Positions 31,115 to 39,159 of a DNA stretch of 64,000 bases are shown here, in pieces. Made by a program: the position numbers and the translations under genes. The notes beneath the pieces are model-generated. The model made no database searches and was not told the origin of the DNA. It saw only the letters and a program-made list of their open reading frames with translations. The stretch is from assembly GCA_963715895.1 (NCBI GenBank), contig OY970284.1, forward strand, positions 2,542,001 to 2,606,000, read 5' to 3'. How positions within the stretch are numbered: position 1 is the first letter of the stretch; every line of letters starts with the position of its first letter. This DNA is from JADGNZ01 sp963715895. Its GTDB lineage: Bacteria > Acidobacteriota > Thermoanaerobaculia > Gp7-AA8.

Positions 31115-31951
31115 GTGATCGTCGCCCCTCTCTCCTCCGGCAGCGCCGGCAATTCCTACTACTTCGAGAGCGACGGTACCTCCATCCTGGTCGATGCCGG
31201 ACTGGGGCCGCGCGAGACGCGCAAACGGCTGGAGCAGGTGGGCAAGACCATCGAGACCGTGCAGGCCATCGTCATCACCCACGAGCACTACGACCACATC
31301 CGCGGCGCCAGCGCCATCGGACGCAAGTACGGGATTCCGATCTACCTGACCCAGGGGACGCTCGACAACAGCCGCATCGACCGCGAGGTGATCAGGACCG
31401 TGGTCTTTCCAAACGATTCGACGTTTACCATCGGCGAGCTGAACGTCCACGCCCGCCGCACGCTCCATGATGCCGCCGATCCGGCCTGTTTCGTGATCGA
31501 GGCCCGCGACGGCACCCGCGTCGGCGTAGCCAGCGACCTCGGCCACGCCGACGCGCCGGTGATCCGCCACCTCTCCGACTGCGACGGCCTCTTCTTCGAG
31601 GCTAACCACGATCTGGACATGCTGCGGATGGGCAGCTACCCCTGGTCCCTCAAGCGCCGGATCATGTCCCGCTTCGGCCACCTCTCGAACGACGACTCGA
31701 TGACCGCCGTGCAGCGGATGATCGGCGCCGACCTGAAGAACCTCTGCCTGATCCACCTCTCCGAGCGCAACAACCACGAGTCGATCGTCCGCGATATGGC
31801 CAGCCGCCTGTTGTCACGCCTCGGCGCGACGAACCAGCTCGAGCTATCGATCGCCAAACAGTTCGAAGCCACCGGCGTCTACGAGATCTCCCGCCGCCGC
31901 CCCCCCCGCCCCCGCCTCCCGGCGTTGAACACGCAGATGGCGCTGTTTTAG
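31115..31951 (+). CDS. MBL-fold metallo-hydrolase (YycJ/WalJ type)
   Basis: The 278-aa protein has the metallo-beta-lactamase metal motif THEHYDHIRG (residues 55-64), an N-terminal SSGSAGNSYYFESDGTSILVDAGLG typical of YycJ-like enzymes, and downstream ligands in SDLGHADAP, LFFEANHD and FGHLSNDDS. YycJ/WalJ proteins are 5'-3' DNA exonucleases linked to DNA end processing in Firmicutes. The start is GTG at 31115. The C-terminal RRRPPRPRLPALNTQ tail is an unstructured addition. It is divergent from murA. Confidence 0.9.
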   Translation: MIVAPLSSGSAGNSYYFESDGTSILVDAGLGPRETRKRLEQVGKTIETVQAIVITHEHYDHIRGASAIGRKYGIPIYLTQGTLDNSRIDREVIRTVVFPNDSTFTIGELNVHARRTLHDAADPACFVIEARDGTRVGVASDLGHADAPVIRHLSDCDGLFFEANHDLDMLRMGSYPWSLKRRIMSRFGHLSNDDSMTAVQRMIGADLKNLCLIHLSERNNHESIVRDMASRLLSRLGATNQLELSIAKQFEATGVYEISRRRPPRPRLPALNTQMALF

Positions 31952-32011
31952 GTTTTTGGGTTTGGCGGCTTGTTGGGTTATCGGTTGTCGGTTGTCGTAC
32001 TCCACCAGAAC

Positions 32012-32179
32012 AGGCATTAGACCCATCCAGGCAGGTTCTCCGCCCACCTCAACAGGCTGTACACCTCTAGGGGTAGGCTCTACACCCACCCGAAGAGGCT
32101 GCAGGCCTCTGGCAGCAGGCTCTACGCCTACCCCAAGAGACTCCGGGCCATTATAGGTAGGTCCTATGCCCACTCCAGC
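32012..32179. repeat. Degenerate 21-bp tandem array (8 units)
   Basis: Eight consecutive 21-bp units each start AGGC/AGGT and carry CC at position 10-12, for example AGGCTCTACACCCACCCGAA followed by G. Units are strongly diverged yet keep exact 21-bp spacing. Both strands are open through the array, in heptad form, because 21 is a multiple of three. It leads directly into the 44-bp array. It is located after the MBL gene. Confidence 0.8.
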
Positions 32180-32189
32180 AGGCTTCAAG

Positions 32190-32456
32190 ATCAGGATGGA
32201 GGGGGGTCAATATCAGGATCGACCCACCTCAAGATCAGGACGAGGGGGGTTCGATATCAGGATCGACCCACCTCAAGATCAGGACGAGGGCGGGTCGATA
32301 TCAGGATCGACCCACCTCAAGATCAGGATTGAGGGGGGTCGATATCAGGACTGACCCACCTCAAGATCAGGATCGAGGGGGGTCGATATCAGGATTGACC
32401 CACCTCAAGATCAGGACGAGGGGGGTTCGATATCAGGATCGACCCACCTCAAGATC
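32190..32456. repeat. 44-bp tandem array (about 6 units) with internal hairpins
   Basis: The unit consists of two 22-bp halves, TCGATATCAGGATCGACCCA-type and TCAAGATCAGGACGAGGGGG-type. The end of the first half (GACCCACCTC) is nearly complementary to the end of the second (GAGGGGGGTC), so each 44-bp unit can fold into a stem. Units differ at a few positions (GACGA, GATTGA, GATCGA). There are no flanking cas genes and no unique spacers, so it is not CRISPR. Confidence 0.9.
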
Positions 32457-32930
32457 ACCGTCCAATGGTCAAATCAAACGGTCAAATCAAACCCGTATGG
32501 TCTCAGGTCACCGGCGTCCGTCGCAACGTTGTCGCGAGTTCTTCGGCAATGATGGTCCCCCGGAGGCGCGGTCTGTCCCCCCTGTCATTCCGAGAGACGC
32601 GAGGAATCCCCTGCAGGTCCGCGCGACGCGTGGGCGACGCGACCGTCGGTGGGTGGTGGTAGTCGCAGATTGCGCGCTGAGCAGCACATTCCTTCCGCCG
32701 GTACAGTCCCGCAATCAAGGGATTACCGCCAAGGCCTGCGGGCCGAAACGTGAAACGGCTTGTTTCACAATAACGATGGGAGGCAACGTCGACTTCTGCC
32801 ACGGGTCCCCGAGCCCGGGCGTCCGCGAGTGGAATCCTGCGGGTCATTTTTCTGGTGTCCAAGACACGCTGCGGCGGTAAAGTGAGAATCTGACAGCTTT
32901 GAGATCTCGTTCGAAACAGTTGAGACACTC
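32457..32930. other. Noncoding stretch after the tandem arrays
   Basis: No convincing gene is present. It contains CTGTCATTCCGAGAGACGCG at about 32580-32600, a dispersed-repeat motif common in soil bacteria, and otherwise unstructured GC-rich sequence up to the nucleotidyltransferase gene. Short open frames lack ribosome-binding sites and recognisable motifs. Confidence 0.5.
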
Positions 32931-33221
32931 ATGACGGCATCTGACATCGTTCGAGAGAAGCGCGAGGAGATCCTCGCCATCGCCCGCAGACATGGTGCGT
33001 CTAACGTGCGCGTTTTCGGCTCTGTTGCGCGCGGAGAGGCGGACGAGAAGAGCGACATCGATCTGCTGGTCGATCTCGACGCCGGCCGCAGTCTGTTCGA
33101 TCTCGGCGCTCTGGTGATGGAGCTCAACGAATCGATCGGGCGTCATGTGGACGTCGTTACCGAGAGCGGTATCCGGAGCCGAATCCGCGATCGCATCGTC
33201 GCGGAAGCCGTTGCGCTGTGA
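32931..33221 (+). CDS. Minimal nucleotidyltransferase (MntA-type antitoxin)
   Basis: The 96-aa protein is a one-domain MNT nucleotidyltransferase: GS at residues 30-31 in VRVFGSVARGEADEKSDIDLLVDLD with the catalytic D42-x-D44 pair, then the HVDVVTESG strand. These proteins act as antitoxins that AMPylate a HEPN RNase encoded next to them. Downstream, in the overlapping position (GTG at 33218), only a short frame without the HEPN Rx4-6H motif exists, so the toxin partner appears lost or replaced. Confidence 0.9.
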   Translation: MTASDIVREKREEILAIARRHGASNVRVFGSVARGEADEKSDIDLLVDLDAGRSLFDLGALVMELNESIGRHVDVVTESGIRSRIRDRIVAEAVAL

Positions 33222-33622
33222 GAGATCTCGCCATACAGGCCACGGCAGTTGACAAGGCCACGGACTCCGGCGAAACTCCTGACATCTGCTCCTCGCTGGA
33301 TCAGCCCTTTGGGCCTCTGGCGGGGTTTTGTATTTTGTGTGTAGGCGAGGTTCATCCTCCGAGGAACGGCGACTCGCGCATCCGCCTTTCGTTAGTGAAC
33401 GCTTCGGCGGCGTGGCCCGATCCTGCGATTGTGCAAGAGGTGCTTGCATAACTCACCGGGTCCTTCATCGCAGCATGGCCGCTTCGCGAAAATCAGCCAC
33501 AGCCGCCGAGGATCTGCATTGCCGGGTGGATCCGCCATCTTGAGATCACAATTTGTGATCTCAAGATCGTACTCATAGCACGCCACCGATAACCGACAAC
33601 CGGCAACGCGCCGAAGGCGACG
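33222..33622. other. Gene-free gap where a HEPN partner would be expected
   Basis: The sequence after the nucleotidyltransferase opens a frame reading VRDLAIQATAVDKATDSGE and ends at 33451, without HEPN features. A GCCAAAGGGCTGATCC-like palindromic segment and a GATAACCGACAACCGGCAAC repeat near 33588-33607 are the only other features. I see no other gene. Confidence 0.45.
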
Positions 33623-34078
33623 TCAATACGGCCATGCAAGCGCCGACGCAAACCCCGGGATGACCGACGCCAGCCACTCCGACTGCGCCGACACCAGATC
33701 GCGCAGCTCCGCCGCCAGCACGGCATCGACCGACTTCCCATCCCGCGCCGCCAGCTTCTCCAGTGCCACGACCTCCATCCGCGGGATGCGCACCTCCATG
33801 TCGCAGAGCCTGAGGAGCTCTGGAATCGCCTCCGCCACGTCGGCGCCGAGGGCCTCTTCGATCTCCTCCTGCTCCCAGAACCCCATGGCGAACGACACCA
33901 GCTCCGCCCACGGCAGCACGATCCCGTCCCGCGTCGCCTCCCCCTCCAGCTCCCCAACCTCCATCCACCCCTCGACATCTTCGACGCTCATCCCGATCGC
34001 CTCCGCCGCCGCGGCGGGCGTGTAGGTGGGGCGGGGGTGGAGGAAGAGGTCGCGGATCAGGGTGGGGGTGGCAGTCAT
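33623..34078 (-). CDS. Helix-turn-helix accessory protein of unknown function
   Basis: The 151-aa product begins with TYTPAAAAEAIGMSVEDVEGWME, which reads as an excisionase/MerR-like helix-turn-helix. Acidic helices follow (FWEQEEIEEALGADVAEAIPE), then MEVRIPRMEVVALEKLAARDGKS, a conserved block also seen in the decayed paralogue at 11.3-11.7 kb. AAAGGAG lies 4 bases upstream of the ATG at 34078. It may be an antitoxin or regulator of an accessory locus, but no partner was recognised. It is divergent from the XRE gene. Confidence 0.75.
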   Translation of the reverse strand: MTATPTLIRDLFLHPRPTYTPAAAAEAIGMSVEDVEGWMEVGELEGEATRDGIVLPWAELVSFAMGFWEQEEIEEALGADVAEAIPELLRLCDMEVRIPRMEVVALEKLAARDGKSVDAVLAAELRDLVSAQSEWLASVIPGFASALAWPY

Positions 34079-34141
34079 AGCGTCTCCTTTGCGTGTCTTG
34101 GCGGAACGAGCGAATATCAACTATCGACGATGGAGTCTACA

Positions 34142-34155
34142 TCAACGATCGTTGA
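34142..34155. promoter_or_regulatory. Perfect 14-bp palindrome upstream of XRE gene
   Basis: TCAACGATCGTTGA equals its own reverse complement. It lies 13 bases before ATG 34169 of the XRE regulator, in the divergent region shared with the HTH gene at 33623-34078. XRE-family repressors commonly bind such sites and repress themselves. This supports the 34169 start over an upstream ATG at 34130, which would place the palindrome inside the coding sequence. Confidence 0.5.
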
Positions 34156-34168
34156 AGCTCAAGCGAAC

Positions 34169-34414
34169 ATGGCCGTCGAAGCAGAGATCTTCGGAAAGCG
34201 CCTGCGACAGCTCCGCCTCGCCGCCGGCTGGACGCAGGAGCAGTTCGCAGAAGCGGCTGGGATCACGACGACGTATACGAGCGATCTCGAACGGGGGACG
34301 AAGGTGCCGAGCCTGACGATCGTCCTGAGGATCAGCAGGGCGTTCCGGATCTCAGTCGCTGACTTGCTTCGGGACTTTACTATCGACGGAGTACGGCGGA
34401 TGAAGTTGGACTGA
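34169..34414 (+). CDS. XRE family helix-turn-helix regulator
   Basis: The 81-aa protein is essentially one HTH_3 domain: FGKRLRQLRLAAGWTQEQFAEAAGITTTYTSDLERGTKVPSLTIVLRISRAFRISVADLL. It would bind DNA as a dimer. ATG 34169 was chosen (start MAVEAEIFGKR) because a perfect palindrome just upstream could serve as its operator. It is convergent with the hydrolase gene. A role in controlling the neighbouring accessory genes is likely but not shown. Confidence 0.88.
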   Translation: MAVEAEIFGKRLRQLRLAAGWTQEQFAEAAGITTTYTSDLERGTKVPSLTIVLRISRAFRISVADLLRDFTIDGVRRMKLD

Positions 34415-34459
34415 CGCAGGACGGTCTTGCACTCCTTCGAGGGCGGCAGTCCGACGCTT

Positions 34460-35575
34460 TCACGGGAGCCACCACGAAATGCGCCGAAGAAGTCCCGCGA
34501 CGCCTAGGACGCCGACACAACCTAACAATGCCAAGAAGAGAACGAGGACGCCGATCACGAGCGATCGTGTGAAGAAATGGATTGGCCGGAGTAGTGCCTT
34601 CCATGATCGATGCGCCACCTGATCGGGAAGTGGAGGAACTGTCTCCCAGGCGAGGAAGCGCTGCCAGACACGCGTGAACAGGTCACGCATCCGTGATTCG
34701 GGGTCGAAGTAGTCGCTATGGTGCAGACCCTCAGCCATAACGTTGACCACTGGCGGAGGGAAGCCGCGCCGCCCTCCGGGCCCCGAATCGGGAATGACGA
34801 ATTGAGCGATTCGGGCCCAGATATCGCGAGAGGCGCCATGATTGAGAATTTGTCCGACTTGGCCGGACGTAACCAGCTGATTCCAATCGAAATCCGGACG
34901 GACTATGCAGCCCAGCAGAATCAAGCGTCCGATGCGAATAGATCGTTCGGACGACAACGCATGCGCAATCATCCATGTACCAAAGCTGTGCGCGATGACA
35001 TCTGGTTTACCGCCGTAGCCTGAGCCTGCCGCTTGCCCCGACAAACTACGAATCTTGGCCGCTAGCCCACGAACGAGCATTCGTTGACGCCAGCGGAAGA
35101 GTACTCCGGGGCGAATGATGCCGTACTTGTAGATAGCAACGGGGATCATGCGCCGATAGGAGCGGCTGATCAACCAGCTAAGTTCCTCCTGCCACGTGCC
35201 GCGCGTGTTCATACCGTGCAGCACGAGAACCCAACGAACATCGCGGGGCGGCTCTCGCCTCAGCTCGTAGCGCTCCACGTTCTTTCGCTCCTCGTCGACG
35301 AATGAACAGTGACATTCAGGACATTCGTCCCGCACTTCGATGTCGTCGAGGCGTGTCGCACACTTCCCGCATTCAGTGTATTCGTGGTGTGTGAGAATCC
35401 CGCCGCGCACAAGTTCTTCGAGCAACTCCTTTGCTTCAGACCCTGAGATCTTTGCTTCGGAAGCGAGATCATCGCTCGTGACGCTGAAGCCCCCGGGCGT
35501 GTCGTACAACCCGTGAATATGCTCGACAGCGGCCCGCGGAAAACGCTTCTCAAGCTCATTCCACTCAGGAGTCAT
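34460..35575 (-). CDS. Membrane-anchored alpha/beta hydrolase with zinc ribbon and winged-helix-like N-terminus
   Basis: In this 371-aa protein, residues 30-70 resemble a small winged helix (DDLASEAKISGSEAKELLEELVRGGIL). A four-cysteine zinc ribbon follows (CGKCATRLDDIEVRDECPEC), then an alpha/beta-hydrolase domain with WVLVLHGMNTRGTWQEEL (oxyanion HG) and nucleophile elbow DVIAHSFGTWMIAHAL; the possible His lies in GLHHSDYFDPE. Two membrane helices end the protein. Its ATG overlaps the stop of the upstream gene by one base, so the two are coupled. Base composition is visibly less GC-rich than in housekeeping neighbours. The substrate is unknown. Confidence 0.75.
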   Translation of the reverse strand: MTPEWNELEKRFPRAAVEHIHGLYDTPGGFSVTSDDLASEAKISGSEAKELLEELVRGGILTHHEYTECGKCATRLDDIEVRDECPECHCSFVDEERKNVERYELRREPPRDVRWVLVLHGMNTRGTWQEELSWLISRSYRRMIPVAIYKYGIIRPGVLFRWRQRMLVRGLAAKIRSLSGQAAGSGYGGKPDVIAHSFGTWMIAHALSSERSIRIGRLILLGCIVRPDFDWNQLVTSGQVGQILNHGASRDIWARIAQFVIPDSGPGGRRGFPPPVVNVMAEGLHHSDYFDPESRMRDLFTRVWQRFLAWETVPPLPDQVAHRSWKALLRPIHFFTRSLVIGVLVLFLALLGCVGVLGVAGLLRRISWWLP

Positions 35576-36618
35576 CAAGTGCCTCGCTTGGGGATTTTCC
35601 TGAGTATCCACCAGACATCTGCACGCGTGAGTCGAACCCATAGCCGGATTCGGTCGAAGTCGCCATAGAGTTGAACCTTTACCGCTTGGCCGTCCTCGGG
35701 CGAGTTCTGTTTCTCCTTGCCATCCATCGGAAGAAGAAAGTGAAACTCGCCTACCGATCCCTTGAACTTCCCCGGACTGACTGCGCCGCGAACTTCGCGT
35801 AGCGGCTCGACGTCTGCGTAGCTCATATCGGTGTCGCTTGAGAATTCGACGGAGCCGCCGCCTTTTGCGGAGAGTCGTGTATGCCGAGCGCGAAGTCCTT
35901 TCGCAGCCGGTCGCATCGAGGCCGCATCGAGAATCTTGATTGCCTCTCCCATCGAATAGAGCGGCCAGCCCTGCATTGAAATGAAACCGGAGATCTCCTT
36001 CATCAAGGAAGCGCGTTCGTCTGTGTGGGTCTTCGGCTCTGACGCGGATGGGAGAAAGATGGCGGCGAGGCGTGGGTGAATGACGATCCGCGTGACGTTT
36101 CGCCGGTGGGCTATGCGCCACGCCTTATACGAGTATTGCTCGCCATCCGGTTCCTCGTGCAGGAAGTCTTTTTCCTTTGCACGTTTTTCGAACGGCATAT
36201 CTTGGTGCCAAACACAGGTCAGTTCACCTTCGGAATGTTGGATTGCCGTGAGTTTTCGCGCCGTCGGGAACTTCAAAGACGTATCGGCATTCCAGACTGT
36301 TTCGAAGCCCGCCTTCCGGGCGCGCTCTTCTGCATATTTCGAATCGCTGAGTATACGTTCGACAGGTGTAGCAACCTTGTAGAGGTATACGTGTTCATCT
36401 CCCCAGCCTTCTGTTTCGTCAACCCACGCTTTTAGTTCGTCATATGTGATCGAGCCCTCGGCGATCGCATCTTCAAGCTGTAACTCAAAATCAGCCTTCG
36501 TGATACCGCCATATATGTCCCTGCTGAACAGGAGCTCTTTGATGAAGACGTTGCTCTGAGCAAGGATAACGTCGCGCACGAGTTGAAGCGCCTTGTCGGT
36601 TTCGCGTCTTCCAGCCAT
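35575..36618 (-). CDS. Conserved-looking protein of unknown function, partner of the hydrolase
   Basis: The 347-aa soluble protein has no signal peptide or membrane helix. Residues 10-65 (LVRDVILAQSNVFIKELLFSRD through KAWVDETEGWGDEHVYLYKV) look like a SAP-like or wHTH helical module. The remainder alternates strands and charged helices (VTRIVIHPRLAAIFLPS) and ends in a Trp-rich strand segment. I recognise no family. It is the first gene of a two-gene operon with the hydrolase (TGATG overlap). Its lower GC content and accessory setting suggest transfer. Confidence 0.75.
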   Translation of the reverse strand: MAGRRETDKALQLVRDVILAQSNVFIKELLFSRDIYGGITKADFELQLEDAIAEGSITYDELKAWVDETEGWGDEHVYLYKVATPVERILSDSKYAEERARKAGFETVWNADTSLKFPTARKLTAIQHSEGELTCVWHQDMPFEKRAKEKDFLHEEPDGEQYSYKAWRIAHRRNVTRIVIHPRLAAIFLPSASEPKTHTDERASLMKEISGFISMQGWPLYSMGEAIKILDAASMRPAAKGLRARHTRLSAKGGGSVEFSSDTDMSYADVEPLREVRGAVSPGKFKGSVGEFHFLLPMDGKEKQNSPEDGQAVKVQLYGDFDRIRLWVRLTRADVWWILRKIPKRGT

Positions 36619-36815
36619 AAATTACGCCGTTGATGTAGTGAATATATTCCTAATTTCCTTTTAGCGCACGTGGATGAGTTCTATGGGACTCAACTTGAGG
36701 CAGCGATACGCTTCAGATTGGACTCAACGCATGGCCTGAACGATCGTCCCGTAGAACGACCGAGCCCTCCGGCGAGCCGAGTTGGTGGGCTGAAACAACC
36801 AGCAGCGGCTGAGAG

Positions 36816-37517
36816 CTAATGCACGATCCGCATCGGCAGCCCGGCGCTATCCAACGGCGGATGGAGCGGCAGCGTTTGCGAACTACCCTGCAAGATCCGC
36901 TGCGCGGTCCACAACCCGGCGAAGGCGTCGGCGATGTCGTCGTTTGAAGCGTGTCTTGGTTGTACCTGATTGCGAACGGATTCGAACGCCAGCGGGCCGA
37001 AGTGGTTGTCGATGAGGGCGCGGCGAATGGCGTGTCCTTCGCGTCTTCGCTTGGTGGGGATGATCGGGGCGCCGGACCAGGAGCTGAAGGTCAGTTCGGG
37101 GTGCACCTCGACCACTCGACCGCGGAGAGCAGCGTCGGCTTGCAGCGCTTCGTCGACTTCGCGGATCTTCGGGTAGATTGCCCAGGCCTGTTGCGAGATG
37201 CCCTTCTTCTGTGCCGCGATCGACGCCACGTTCGCCTCGGCGTACGTCGACGCTGACAACGCGCGACGGATCGGGGCGGGGAAGACGCTGGTACCCCGTT
37301 TTGGTCCGAGGTGACGGCGGGCGTCGAGATCGCATCGCCGAGGGCCGTGGTCGGTGAGGCCGATCGGGATGTCGATGGCGATTACTGCGGCGTCGAGGGC
37401 AGCGGTCAGGTCGGAGAACGTGAGGAAGACGTGGGCGGTGATGTTGTGGGTTTCGGTTTGCTCGACGACAGCGATCCAGCCGGATGGGCAACCATCCACT
37501 CCTGCGATATTGGGCAT
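36816..37517 (-). CDS. DUF429 family protein (predicted RNase H-fold nuclease)
   Basis: The 233-aa protein has the DUF429 signature: N-terminal IAGVDGCPSGWIAVV with the first acidic residue of an RNase H-like fold, AVIAIDIPIGLTDHGPRRCDLDARR, SVFPAPIRRAL, GISQQAWAIYPKIREVDEAL, VEVHPELTF and a C-terminal DDIADAFAGLW acidic pair. The family is predicted to be a nuclease but is uncharacterised experimentally as far as I know. It follows the unknown/hydrolase operon by about 200 bases on the same strand. Confidence 0.9.
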   Translation of the reverse strand: MPNIAGVDGCPSGWIAVVEQTETHNITAHVFLTFSDLTAALDAAVIAIDIPIGLTDHGPRRCDLDARRHLGPKRGTSVFPAPIRRALSASTYAEANVASIAAQKKGISQQAWAIYPKIREVDEALQADAALRGRVVEVHPELTFSSWSGAPIIPTKRRREGHAIRRALIDNHFGPLAFESVRNQVQPRHASNDDIADAFAGLWTAQRILQGSSQTLPLHPPLDSAGLPMRIVH

Positions 37518-37628
37518 GAGGGAATGATATGCGGTTAGGTTCGCCGTTGACGGCGCACCTGACCGGGTGTACGAAGGGCTGTACTCACGACACGAGGTCA
37601 GGATTCAGAACCTGACCGAGGAGAGTTC

Positions 37629-37889
37629 TTGCCGACGATCAGTATTTTCTACGGTGTCGTGATTCAGATGTTCGCGGGGGATCATCCACCGCCGCATTTT
37701 CACGTCATGTATGCGGAACATGAAGCGCTGATCGACTTGCGTGACCTTCGACTGATGCGGGGCTCTCTGCCGCGCCGGGCCATGGCGCTTGTGTTGGAGT
37801 GGGCTTCGGAGCATCGTGATGAATTGATGGAGGATTGGGAGCTATGTCAGCGAATGCAGCCGCCGAAGCGGATCGCGCCTCTGAAGTAG
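37629..37889 (+). CDS. DUF4160 domain protein (locus 1)
   Basis: The 86-aa protein starts at TTG 37629 behind GAGGAGAG. It reads MPTISIFYGVVIQMFAGDHPPPHFHVMYAEHEALIDLRDL, the DUF4160 core with the conserved D-H-x-P-P-H-F-H motif, and ends in WELCQRMQPPKRI. DUF4160 genes are nearly always followed by DUF2442 genes, as here, and the pair is suspected to be a toxin-antitoxin-like module. The function is unproven. The 3' end overlaps the next gene by 46 bases. A second, diverged pair lies at 54.9-55.4 kb. Confidence 0.9.
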   Translation: MPTISIFYGVVIQMFAGDHPPPHFHVMYAEHEALIDLRDLRLMRGSLPRRAMALVLEWASEHRDELMEDWELCQRMQPPKRIAPLK

Positions 37890-38179
37890 TACCCCCGGTC
37901 GAGCCTCGCGCTCCGTGGCGCGTACGGGAGATTCGCGTCGTAGAGCATGGTGTGCTGAACGTTCGCTTCGTCGACGACACGGAAGGGACGTTGGACATGC
38001 GCGCGTTGCTCAACGGCGACAAGGTGATCGGAACCGTCTTCGAGCCTTTGCGCGATGCGTCGCTATTCGCGCAGGCAGCGATCCATCTCGGGACCGTGGA
38101 ATGGCCCGGCGAAATCGATCTCGCTCCCGATGCCATGTACGACGAGATCCGCGCGCATGGGGTCTGGGTTGTCGGGTGA
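37844..38179 (+). CDS. DUF2442 domain protein (locus 1)
   Basis: The product is about 111 aa. After a 25-residue linker it carries the DUF2442 fold: WRVREIRVVEHGVLNVRFVDDTEGTLDMRALLNGDKVIGTVFEPLRD, then VEWPGEIDLAPDAMYDEIRAHG. This small beta-sheet domain is the standard partner of DUF4160. The long overlap with the preceding gene implies translational coupling. Possible antitoxin or regulator; role unknown. Confidence 0.9.
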   Translation: MSANAAAEADRASEVVPPVEPRAPWRVREIRVVEHGVLNVRFVDDTEGTLDMRALLNGDKVIGTVFEPLRDASLFAQAAIHLGTVEWPGEIDLAPDAMYDEIRAHGVWVVG

Positions 38180-38331
38180 CCGGCAGGTCCTGAACGAGGA
38201 AGCGTGGGGAGACGGTTAGCAAGCGACTGTTTGGGGGAGAGACCGGGGGCGAGACGCCCCCGGGCCGGCGAGACGCCAGCGCTCCGTTGCGCGCCTTCGG
38301 CGCGCGTTTCGCCAGCTTTCGCTGGCGATCC

Positions 38332-39159
38332 TTACTTCACCGCGTAGCCGGCGGCGAGTAGGGCGTTGCGGATCGGTTCGGGGCGGTCGGTGGTGATCGT
38401 GGTGACGCCGAGGCGCGCCATGTCGAGGGCGATCGAGGGGTCGTCGACGGTCCAGACAACCGGGCGGAGGTTTTCGGCGTGCAGGCGGGTGATCAGCGAC
38501 GGGGGGACGGCGAAGCTGGTGTCGATGCCGGTCAGGCCGTATTGCTTGATCAGGGCGATCAGGTCGTCTTCCACGTAGGCCTTCGTCACCGTTCGGAAGC
38601 CTGGGCCTTCGTCGTAGAGCACCTTCCAGCTGCCGTGGTCGTAGTCGGCTTCGAAGACGACGATGAGGAGGCAGTCGTTCTCCGGCATCTCCTGCCTGGC
38701 AAGCATGATGGTGTCGATGTCGAAGCTGATGAAGACCACCTGCGCGGCTTTGCCGGACTGGCGGACGATCTCGGCGGTCGGGGGGACCACCTGGGGGCCA
38801 TCCTTCAATTCGATGAAGAGCTGGCAGCCGTCGGGCATGGCGTCGAGGACATCCTCGATCAGCGGGAGGCGCGTGCCGGCGAACTTCTGCGCTTTCCAGC
38901 GGCCGGCGTCGAGGGAGCGAAGCTCGCCGGCGAAGCGGTCGCGGACGGTCCAACTGGCGTTGGTGGTCCGGTCGGTGGTGTCGTCGTGGATGACGATGAC
39001 CTGGCCGTCTTTAGTGAGATGCACGTCGAGCTCACACGCTCCACAGATCTTCCATCCCTCGGCGAAGGCGGGGAGGGTGTTCTCGGAGGGCGCGTCCGGC
39101 TGGACGAAGCCCTGACCCATGCCGCGATGGGCGACGACCTGGATGATTGGTTTACTCAT
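38332..39159 (-). CDS. Glycerophosphodiester phosphodiesterase
   Basis: The 275-aa protein has the GDPD motifs AHRGMG (catalytic His), PSENTLPAFAEGW, CELDVHLTKDGQVIVIHDDTTDRTTN (metal Glu/Asp and second His), SLDAGRW and RLPLIEDVLDAM, with the C-terminal TVDDPSIALDMARLGVTTITTDRPE. It hydrolyses glycerophosphodiesters such as glycerophosphocholine to glycerol-3-phosphate and an alcohol. No signal peptide is seen, so it is cytosolic. Its start overlaps the yjbQ-like stop by 8 bases, indicating an operon. Confidence 0.95.
   Translation of the reverse strand: MSKPIIQVVAHRGMGQGFVQPDAPSENTLPAFAEGWKICGACELDVHLTKDGQVIVIHDDTTDRTTNASWTVRDRFAGELRSLDAGRWKAQKFAGTRLPLIEDVLDAMPDGCQLFIELKDGPQVVPPTAEIVRQSGKAAQVVFISFDIDTIMLARQEMPENDCLLIVVFEADYDHGSWKVLYDEGPGFRTVTKAYVEDDLIALIKQYGLTGIDTSFAVPPSLITRLHAENLRPVVWTVDDPSIALDMARLGVTTITTDRPEPIRNALLAAGYAVK

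Noticed and set aside
32190..32456. CRISPR array
   Set aside because: Units are contiguous with no unique spacers between repeats and there are no cas genes nearby.
33218..33451. HEPN toxin partner for the minimal nucleotidyltransferase
   Set aside because: The position is right but the translation has no Rx4-6H motif or HEPN helices and ends early.
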